NCBI GenBank assembly: GCA_013693735.1 | Contig: CP059255.1 | Coordinates: 1,737,807 to 1,753,453, forward strand | Direction of reading: 5' to 3' | Source: Rhodoblastus sp. | GTDB taxonomy: Bacteria > Pseudomonadota > Alphaproteobacteria > Rhizobiales > Beijerinckiaceae | DNA: 15,647 bases | Part shown: positions 8,606-15,477 of the stretch, in pieces | Layout of the letters: every line of letters begins with the position of its first letter | Numbering within the stretch: position 1 is the stretch's first letter | Position numbers and translations under genes: made by a program | Notes under the pieces: model-generated | What the model was told of the DNA's origin: nothing | Databases searched by the model: none | Seen by the model: only the letters and a program-made list of their open reading frames with translations

Positions 8606-8830
8606 ATGAACAGAGATGAAGCAATTCGCCTGGACGGGATGATTATTAATATAAATGCCAGTTTGGACGCTGTGGCTTCTTACATAAAAAATAGATGCCC
8701 GCATGAAAGGGCGACAATGTTAAATAGACTGATTGGGGAGTGCATGGCCTCTCTGCTTGAGGTGCATGTAAACATTGTTGATACGTATCCAGATATTGAA
8801 TTACGAAAATTATCAAGCTCTGGCAAGTAA
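8606..8830 (+). CDS. Immunity-like gene of cassette 5, intact
   Basis: CGGAGG (8595-8600) lies 5 bases before ATG 8606, among the strongest ribosome-binding sites in the window. The 74-residue product (MNRDEAIRLDGMIININASL, CMASLLEVHVNIVDTYPDIE) is predicted mostly helical. Its ending (GECM.SL...H..I.D.YP.IEL) resembles a small helical family I have seen next to RHS tips, where the end reads like PI...YP.L.P. This is one of only two downstream partner genes here that read through without a break. The immunity role is inferred from position 21 bases after tip 5. Confidence 0.68.
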   Translation: MNRDEAIRLDGMIININASLDAVASYIKNRCPHERATMLNRLIGECMASLLEVHVNIVDTYPDIELRKLSSSGK

Positions 8831-8848
8831 ATATGATATCTTGTTTAA

Positions 8849-9312
8849 ATGCCGCTGTGCGCCCGTGCTGTAAACTCCTGGGCTTCTCCATGTCGAGAGT
8901 TGAGGCCTGCCGAGGGCGCATCCTTGATGCGTGTGTATGTGGTGAGCAGTCCACTTACGCATGTCGACAAAGATGGGCTTGCGAAGCATAAATGGGACTC
9001 TCCGTATTGTATTGCCCTTAGGAACACTATAGACGATCTAAAGAAGGAGACGGAAGACAGATATAAGGAATTAGATGACGATCTATTAGGTATGCCGGAG
9101 CGGCTTGGGCCCGGTGAAAAATTGCGCGAAACAATTAGAGGCCACAGAACTTTGATTAATATCTATGATAATATTCTTAAGAGGCGACAGAAGGAGTTTG
9201 ATGATGATTGTGACCTCCGCCTCCTGGATGTGACGTGGATCCTCCTGTATCCAAACCGGAGAGAGCCCTGTTTCGCGGGCGTTTAGATTTGAATTTAGAG
9301 GCGTTCCGATAG
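8849..9312 (+). pseudogene. RHS cassette 6: tip with almost no core
   Basis: Frame 2 is open from 8849 to 9286. From about 8900 it shows a diverged RHS boundary (LRPAEGASLMRVYVV, then SSPLTHVDKDGL, compare LRFVDGPSLYAYV and NPLxxxDPxG), so nearly the entire core is missing. The tip matches a well known RHS tip type: CIALRNTIDDLKKE, PERLGPGEKLRETIRGHRT, LINIY, ending FDDDC. After DDDC at about 9213 frame 1 is more likely (PPPPGCDVDPPVSKPERA, then RGRLDLNLEAFR, stop 9310-9312), a one-base loss; frame 2 would end CFAGV at 9286. ATG 8849 has no RBS and 8849-8895 may be unrelated DNA. Confidence 0.72.
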
Positions 9313-9372
9313 TGATGCCAAGCCTAGGTTTTTAAGAAAATGCGCATGCTTATATATAGGCGAGGTAAAGCT

Positions 9373-9739
9373 GTGACCAAAAATATAGTTTCCTAAAAAT
9401 CCGAATGCCCCAGATGTGGATATTCGTTTTCTTGGTCGAATTCTAACTGAGGAGGCTATAAGCGGAAATGCGGAAGAAGTAGGTGGTGTGCTGCTATCTT
9501 TATCTTATTTTTAAAATCAACAAAGCGCAAAAAGCTATATTGTCGTTAATGTAGCGCGGTCTTTGAAAAATAAAAGCGAACATGTTGCGCTTGTTATTGT
9601 TGACTACATTTTTAGAAATTGTCCTTCCGCCGTCAGGTCAAAAATATCCATCATTGCGCTCAGATATAATAAGAGCGTATTTTATGAGGCACTTTCTTTT
9701 GCGGAGTCTGTCATCGGGAAAAATGCCTCGTCGCATTAA
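9373..9739 (+). pseudogene. Immunity-like gene of cassette 6, frameshift plus internal stop
   Basis: GAGGT (9362-9366) precedes GTG 9373. Frame 1 gives MTKNIVS then TAA. Frame 2, open from 9389, gives FPKNPNAPDVDIRFLGRILT, EEAISGNAEEVGGVLLSLSYF, a TAA at 9512, then NQQSAKSYIVVNVARSLKNK, VALVIVDYIFRNCPSAV, ending at 9737-9739. The same frame resuming after the stop argues for one decayed gene of about 120 residues. Family not recognised. The next core fragment begins 8 bases after its stop. Confidence 0.5.
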
Positions 9740-9746
9740 ATTCAGT

Positions 9747-10944
9747 CTTCGCCAACGGTCTGACCGCGACGTTCGACGTCGACAAGGATTACCGCATCTC
9801 GGCGGTGAAGGTGCTGCCCTCCTCCGGGACCGGCGTCCTCAACAAGGGCCTGACCTGGACGGGCGACACGCTCGACAAGATCGTCGACAGCCTCGATTCC
9901 ACCCGCACCGAGACCTTCGGCTACAGCGCGACGCGTCGTCTGACCTCGGCCGCCGGCAAATACGGCGCGATGAGCTGGACCTACGACGCGGTCGGCAATC
10001 GCGCCTCGGAGGTCTCGGGCGGGACGACCAAGACCTACACAACGCCCGCGACCTCGAACCGGCTGTCGAGCGTCACGCAGGGGACGACGACGCTGCGGAC
10101 CTTCGGCTACGACGCCGCCGGCGCGATCACGACAGACGCCAAGGCGGGCGTCACCTGGACCTCGACCTATGACGCCGAGGGCCGTCTGGTTCAGGCGCAG
10201 TCCGGAACCTTCACGGTCGGGAGTTACGTCTACGACGCCGAGTCGAAGCTGGCCAAGCGCACGGTCTCGAACGTCACGCCGGCGGTGACGACGCATTACC
10301 TCTACGATCCCGACGGCCATGTGATCGCCGAGACGACGCCGGCGGGCGTGACGACGCGCGAATATATTTGGCTGGGCGACATGCCGGTGGCGGTGATCGA
10401 CGCGGTCAACACCGCCTCGCCCGTCACCTATTCCGTCCACACCGACCATCTGATGCGTCCGCTGAAGATGACCAACGCGGCCGGCGCGGTGGCCTGGGAC
10501 GCGGTGTGGAAGCCCTTCGGCGAGACATCTCCGATCACCGCCGCGCCGAAGTTGGACCTCGGCTTTCCTGGCCAGTGGACCCAGGCCGAAAACGGGCTGG
10601 CCTGGAACTGGCATAGGCACTACGATCCGACGACGGGAAGGTATACCAAGCCTGATCCCCTGCGGTTTGTGGACGCGCCGGGATTGTATGCGTACGTTAA
10701 GGGACAGCCCGTGAGCAAAGGCGACCCATCTGGATTGTCTATGAATTACAGTCCAGTTATGAAAGTCACGCCCCCAGCCCGGCAGTGCGCAATACAGTCT
10801 TGCGAAAATGCGGGCCATCAATGCTTAGACAGCTTTTTTACAAATGACGTCCCAAGCATAGCACATTGCGAAAAAGCACTTGATACGTGCTTATCCACTG
10901 GCTTGCCTACAATATTTGGACCTGGAATAATCGGGCAACGTTGA
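9747..10944 (+). CDS. RHS cassette 7: longest-class displaced core with intact Cys-rich tip
   Basis: Core similarity begins at 9747 (parental base 205), and frame 1 is open through core and tip to TGA 10942-10944. The core runs from FANGLTATFDVDKDYRI to HYDPTTGRYTKPDPLRFVD. The boundary is GDPSG near 10722. The tip is short, about 65 residues, with Cys-rich helical character: ARQCAIQSCENAGHQCLDSF, AHCEKALDTCLSTGLPTIF, GPGIIGQR. I know no activity for this tip. GTG 9805 is the earliest plausible start and lacks an RBS, so independent expression is doubtful. It carries the YSVHTDH allele shared only with cassette 8. Confidence 0.9.
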
Positions 10945-10954
10945 GGGATATGCG

Positions 10955-11247
10955 ATGAGCCGGAAAGCAATGGCCTTGAAATTATTCTTCGTTCTGCAAT
11001 TAGGGGGTTTTCCGAATCTCTTTTTGCCAAAGAATACTTGGTCGCGCTTGATTGCGCGATCGCAATTAGAATAATTGGCCTGCTCGCTGGAAAGCCAATC
11101 GCAGCAAATGGAGCTATCGCGGCAATACAGAGATGTGCTGAGGGAATTTCTAATAAAAACCTATTAAAGATGAAAAAGAATCCAACAGAGCGCGCGTATG
11201 TTCATTTTGCGCTCAAGCATCTTCAAAAAATTAGCCGCTGGAGTTAA
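10955..11247 (+). pseudogene. Immunity-like gene of cassette 7, early frameshift
   Basis: GAGGGA (10943-10948) is correctly spaced for ATG 10955 (frame 2, MSRKAMALKLF), but the coding-like frame is frame 1: ESNGLEIILRSAIRGFSESL, FAKEYLVALDCAIAIRIIGL, GAIAAIQRCAEGISNKNLL, NPTERAYVHFALKHLQKIS, stop 11245-11247. A one-base loss near 10957-10965 would join them into a helical protein of about 97 residues. ATG 10949 with a similar loss is the alternative. Family not recognised. The 83 bases from here to the next core fragment show nothing else. Confidence 0.52.
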
Positions 11248-11330
11248 TGCGTTTATTTGCGGCGACTGTGTAGAGTTGCTTTCACACGTATTTATGGATG
11301 AGAAATGATCTATTATGCTGAGCGTTTGAA

Positions 11331-12617
11331 CTCGCCTTCGCCAACGGTCTGACCGCGACGTTCGACGTCGACAAGGATTACCGCATCTCGGCGGTGAAGG
11401 TGCTGCCGTCCTCCGGGACCGGCGTCCTCAACAAGGGCCTGACCTGGACGGGCGACACGCTCGACAAGATCGTCGACAGCCTCGATTCCACCCGCACCGA
11501 GACCTTCGGCTACAGCGCGACGCGTCGTCTGACCTCGGCCGCCGGCAAATACGGGGCGATGAGCTGGACCTACGACGCGGTCGGCAATCGCGCATCGGAG
11601 GTCTCGGGCGGGACGACCAAGACCTTCACGACGCCCGCGACCTCGAACCGGCTGTCGAGCGTCACGCCGGGGACGACGACGCTGCGGACCTTCGGCTACG
11701 ACGCGGCCGGCGCGATCACGACGGACGCCAAGGCGGGCGTCACCTGGACCTCGACCTACGACGCCGAGGGCCGTCTGGTTCAGGCGCAGTCCGGAACCTT
11801 CACGGTCGGGAGTTACGTCTACGACGCCGCGTCGAAGCTGGCCAAGCGCACGGTCTCCACCGTCACGCCGGCGGTGACGACGCATTACCTCTACGATCCC
11901 GACGGCCATGTCGTCGCCGAGACGACGCCGGCGGGCGTGACGACGCGCGAGTATCTCTGGCTCGGCGACATGCCGGTGGCGGTGATCGACGCGGTCAACA
12001 CCGCGACGCCCGTCACCTATTCCGTCCACACCGATCATCTGATGCGTCCGCTGAAGATGACCAACGCGGCCGGCGCTGTGGCGTGGGATGTCGTGTGGAA
12101 GCCCTTCGGCGAGACCTTCTCCATCACCGCCGCGCCCAAACTCGACCTCGGCTTTCCTGGCCAGTGGACCCAGAGCGAAAACGGGCTGGCCTGGAACTGG
12201 CACAGGCATTACGATCCGACGACGGGAAGGTATACCAAGCCTGACCCGCTTAGGTTTGTCGATGGGCCGAGCATCTATGCGTATGTGGGGAAATCCTCTC
12301 GGTTATGTGGATTCGGAAGGTCAGGAGCCGGACCCGGCATACGTAAATGGGCTCAAATTTGTTATATTATAATTTGCGGGAAAAGATTTCCCATTGAACC
12401 TCCGAAGCCTCCTGTGAGAGAGTTGCCGACAACCTCTTGCCCGATCGACAAGCGATAGGTATGGTATGAAAATATTGCCTATGCATCTAAACAAGATCGC
12501 GGATTGGAACCTAGAGCCAAATCTGAAGCTCTTCGTGCTGCGCAAGAAAAGATAAATAAGCAGCCGTTGGAGGCTATTTCTGGTTCGAAACTCTTTCGTC
12601 GCGAGGGTCGATTATAA
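11331..12617 (+). pseudogene. RHS cassette 8: displaced core with eroded tip
   Basis: Core similarity begins at 11331 (parental base 200), the longest core fragment after the parental gene. Frame 3 is open from 11322 to 12458 and the core is complete. At the boundary frame 3 loses meaning (YVGKSSRLCG), while frame 1 gives the expected GNPLGYVDSEGQEPDPAYVN; a two-base loss at about 12285 explains this. Frame 3 resumes from about 12365 (CGKRFPIEPPKPPVRELPTT), hits TAG 12456-12458, and the same frame goes on as VWYENIAYASKQDRGLEPRA, KSEALRAAQEKINKQPLEA, ending TAA 12615-12617. The tip was thus about 115 residues, Pro-rich then helical and charged. Activity not recognised. Confidence 0.84.
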
Positions 12618-12621
12618 GCAA

Positions 12622-13080
12622 ATGGGTTCTTGGGGATATCTACTACAGAGGGGAGCATATCAAGAAGGATTATTTAAGGTCAAAGGAATGGTTTGAGTTT
12701 TTCTCTGCCCCGGAGAGGCCATTCGGATATTACATGGTAGGCAGGATTTTATCTGAAATAGGTCGTTTTGATTTAGCGAAAATGTGGTATAGGCGCGGCG
12801 TTGAGGTTAAATATCTACCGTGTATGTATAGGCTTGGTATAATGTGTTTCGAAAGCGACGGCAATTGTAAGATTGAAGGAGAGGCCCTTATCAGGAAGCC
12901 GCACACCGAGGCCACCTTTTCGCAAAACGATATTTAGCAGGATTGTATTTGAAGGGAAGATTTGGATTGACTCGCGTGCCGCACGTTTTTATATTCGCTT
13001 CCCTTTTAGGCCTGATGATTAGAATGTCATTTACAGAGAATTTTGAAGAGATTGAATTTGACGAAAGGATATTAACTTAA
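12622..13080 (+). pseudogene. Immunity-like gene of cassette 8 with Sel1-type repeats, frameshifted
   Basis: Frame 2 reads WVLGDIYYRGEHIKKDYLRS, KEWFEFFSAPERPFGYYMVG, LSEIGRFDLAKMWYRRGVEV, YLPCMYRLGIMCFE. The periodic A/G..LG.IY..G......A..W....... layout is that of Sel1/TPR-like repeats. At about 12885 the sense shifts to frame 1: PYQEAAHRGHLFAKRYLAGL, YLKGRFGLTRVPHVFIFASL, ending TAA 13078-13080. A C-terminal AA.RGH.FAKR.LA...LKGRFG block is familiar from Sel1-repeat proteins next to RHS toxins. The start is unclear: ATG 12622 is in frame 1 and needs two lost bases to reach frame 2. The implied length is about 150 residues. Repeat class fairly sure; immunity role inferred. Confidence 0.65.
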
Positions 13081-13083
13081 TCG

Positions 13084-14129
13084 GTCTGACCTCGGCGACC
13101 GGCAAATACGGGGCGATGAGCTGGAGCTACGACGCGGTCGGCAATCGCGCCTCGTAGGTCTCGGGCGGGACGACCAAGACCTACACGACGCCGGCGGCCT
13201 CGAACCGGCTGTCGAGCGTCACGCAGGGGACGACGACGCTGCGGACCTTCGGTTACGACGCGGCCGGCGCGATCACGACGGACGCCAAGGCGGGCGTCAC
13301 CTGGACCTCGACCTACGACGCCGAAGGCCGCCTCGTTCAGGCGCAGTCGGGCAGCTTCGCGGTCGGGAGTTACGTCTACGACGCCGAGTCGAAGCTGGCC
13401 AAGCGCACGGTCTCGAACGTCACGCCCGCGGTGACAACGCATTATCTCTACGATCCCGACGGCCATGTCATCGCCGAGACGACACCGGCCGGCGTGACGA
13501 CGCGCGAATATATTTGGCTGGGCGACATGCCGGTCGCCGTCATCGACGCCGTCAACACCGCGACGCCCGTCACCTATTACGTCCACACCGACCATTTGAT
13601 GCGTCCGCTGAAGATGACCAACGCGGCCGGCGCTGTGGCGTGGGATGTCGTGTGGAAGCCCTTCGGCGAGACATTTTCGATCACCGCCGCGCCCAAATTC
13701 GACCTCGGCTTCCCGGCCAGTGGACCCAGGCCGAAAACGGGCTGGCCTGGAACTGGCATAGGCACTACGATCCGACGACGGGAAGGTATACCAAGCCTGA
13801 CCCGCTTAGGTTTGTCGATGGGCCGGGGCTATATGCGTATGTCGGAGGGAATCCGCTCGCGTTTGTAGATCGAATTGGCATGTCATATGGTTCTCCTCTT
13901 ATTAGGGGCCTTTTCTCCGCGCCCATTAAAGCCCGAACAAAATCAGTGTTGGGTTCAAACACCAGATTGCTCGAAGGAAGCGCAGGCCTGCACCCTTCTC
14001 TGCCTTGATGCCCGTTACGACTCTGATATGTCTCACATTTGGGGTGGCAGTATGGGGACTTGCATGATGGGTTGTGTGTCGCAAAAATGCGGGGAATCGT
14101 GTCAAATAGATGTTATGCGGAAATCATGA
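13084..14129 (+). pseudogene. RHS cassette 9: displaced core with nonsense codon and Cys-rich tip
   Basis: Core similarity begins at 13084 (parental base 396), 4 bases after the previous stop. Frame 3 has TAG at 13155-13157 in place of GAG, the same change as in cassette 2. It is then open to about 13710, where one base is missing (ggcttcccggcc against ggctttcctggcc) and frame 2 takes over (GQWTQAENGLAWNWHRHYD). The boundary is FVDRIG. Frame 2 would end at 14008, but frame 3 again carries the better tip from about 13915: PEQNQCWVQTPDCSKEAQAC, TLLCLDARYDSD, GTCMMGCVSQKCGESCQID, stop 14127-14129. At least nine Cys lie in about 60 residues. The stop overlaps the next ATG (ATGA). Confidence 0.83.
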
Positions 14130-14644
14130 GTATAATAAATGATCGAGAAGTTAGCTTTGACGACAGAAGGCGCAGCGTTCTTGCCGCTATAAATGCAGCG
14201 TCTGGAAAAGCATGCCTAACTACTGTCGATTCAAGTAGGCTTTTCGCTCATTTTTTGAGCGCTGCACGTTTCGAACTAGGTCCCGCTGTAGCTCTTCAAA
14301 TATTTCAAGAATATGTTTCTGTTTCTGAAGTGCACGATGGCATGGACGGTCCTTATTATGTTGCGCTGGAATGCTGCATTGCTTCTGGTCGATTTCATAC
14401 GGCTCTAAATCTTGCGGAAGAATGCATAAGCATCTCTAAATATGTATCAAGAAGCAATTGGCTTGTTTCCGTCGCCGCGCTGCTTGGGTCTTATGCTGCT
14501 GCGATGATTGGACAAATTGATAAAGCCAGCGATTTGCTGGACTGCATAAATGATGGTGAGTGCGTTTCGTGGTTAGAGGGCGTTCCGATCATTTCAAAGG
14601 TGGAACTATTGGAAAATATAGCGAGGTTGCGGCGTACCCAATAG
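14126..14644 (+). CDS. Immunity-like gene of cassette 9, intact, 172 residues
   Basis: ATG 14126 overlaps the tip stop as ATGA, so translational coupling decides this start; the open frame extends further upstream (to TTG 14039) but only through the overlapping tip. The product begins MSIINDREVSFDDRRRSVLA and is helical throughout, with repeated Ala-rich helices (SGRFHTALNLAEECISISKY; SVAALLGSYAAAMIGQIDKA; SDLLDCINDGECVSWLEG). The pattern is reminiscent of TPR-like helical hairpins, though I see no clear consensus. It is the longest uninterrupted partner gene here, and its preservation beside a broken toxin fits selection on immunity rather than on the silent tip. Family not recognised. Confidence 0.7.
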   Translation: MSIINDREVSFDDRRRSVLAAINAASGKACLTTVDSSRLFAHFLSAARFELGPAVALQIFQEYVSVSEVHDGMDGPYYVALECCIASGRFHTALNLAEECISISKYVSRSNWLVSVAALLGSYAAAMIGQIDKASDLLDCINDGECVSWLEGVPIISKVELLENIARLRRTQ

Positions 14645-14731
14645 CGCGCCTTGCTTTGGTTTAAATGCATTACATTTCGATTAAAAATAAACATCCATTG
14701 CTCCGGACAAGACACATGCCACTCGCTACGT

Positions 14732-14977
14732 GACACGCCGGTCGCCGTCATCGACGCCGTCAACACAGCCTCGCCCGTCACCTATTACGTCCACACCGAC
14801 CATCTGATGCGTCCGCTGAAGATGACCAACGCGGCCGGCGCGGTGGCGTGGGATGTCGTGTGGAAGCGCTTCGGCGAGACATTTTCGATCACCGCCGCGC
14901 CGAAACTCGACCTCGGCTTTCCTGGCCAGTGGACCCAGAGCGAAAACGGGCTGGCCTGGAACTGGCGCAGGCACTAG
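14732..14977 (+). pseudogene. RHS cassette 10: core fragment cut by an IS remnant
   Basis: Core similarity begins at 14732 (parental base 836; ATG is replaced by ACG in DTPVAVIDAVNT) and continues in frame 2 through HTDHLMRP, WDVVWKRFGE, LDLGFPGQ and NGLAWNWRRH. It stops where other copies read cactacgatccg: here cacta is followed by ggcttggttg, giving TAG 14975-14977. The tip and immunity gene are gone. The open frame extends upstream to 14651 in non-RHS DNA. Confidence 0.88.
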
Positions 14978-15402
14978 GCTTGGTTGCACAAAGCAACTCG
15001 GGATTCCCTCCGCTAGTCCCGTTTGTTGGCCGGGTCGGATGAGTCGACAGGGCGCGCTCCGCTTCCGTAACGCCAATCGGCGCTCCTCTAACGCGGCGCG
15101 AAAGCGGCGGGGATCGGTGGAGATCTGGTCCGATCCGCAGATTGCTTGGTTCGCCGCGGCGACCGGCACGCGGCCGCCAACCCGCCTTCTCCGACGCCGC
15201 GTCGAGACAAGAATGCGCCGTTTCAAGTCTCTCGGCGCGAGGATCGTCTCACACGATTTCAAGCGCCAGATCGCCGAGCTTCACATCCGTGTCGCGGCGC
15301 CTATCCGCTTCACCCTCTCGGAACGCCGGTCACGCAGCGCGAGGCAAGAGTCAGCCCGGGAAAGGGAAAATGCATCCGTCACCCGAGTTGCGCAGCAGCG
15401 CC
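14977..15402 (+). mobile_element. IS5-family element, internally deleted remnant
   Basis: The left end (ggcttggttgcacaa, 14977-14991) and the inverse of the right end (15388-15402, reads ggcgctgctgcgcaa) match at 10 of 15 positions. An additional gcaactcggg lies just inside both ends. Between them are two ends of an IS5-type transposase without the middle: N-terminal ARKRRGSVEIWSDPQIAWF (about 15093-15150) and GRQPAFSDAAS (about 15165-15200, another frame), then the C-terminal block VETRMRRFKSLGARIVSHDF, KRQIAELHIRV (about 15205-15300) and LGTPVTQ (another frame). The DDE catalytic core is absent, so it cannot transpose itself. No clear target duplication is visible, consistent with a deletion at its right side, since the RHS sequence does not resume. 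Confidence 0.72.
15039..15360 (+). pseudogene. Transposase remnant of the IS5-family element
   Basis: ATG 15039 (frame 3) begins MSRQGALRFRNANRRSSNAA and leads into the RRGSVEIWSDPQIAWF block typical of IS5 transposase N-termini. The large central catalytic region is missing and the reading joins directly to the conserved C-terminal ETRMRRFK...ARDF-like...AELHIRV segment. Frame moves 3 to 1 to 3 to 2 are needed to follow the similarity. Only about 100 of the usual 250-330 codons remain. Confidence 0.68.
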
Positions 15403-15477
15403 ACGCTGATGTGTCGAACTCTCCTGGGATTGATCGGTCGATCTCAAAAAGCCCCGGTATGAGACAGTGAACAGACG

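Noticed and set aside
14651..14731. A start for cassette 10 in the open frame upstream of the core junction
   Set aside because: The 81 bases before 14732 have no RBS and no similarity to RHS; the open frame there is chance.
2170..14977. CRISPR array or integron cassette array
   Set aside because: The repeats are long coding core fragments of unequal length; there are no short regular repeats with spacers, no folded attC-like sites at the junctions and no integrase gene in the window.
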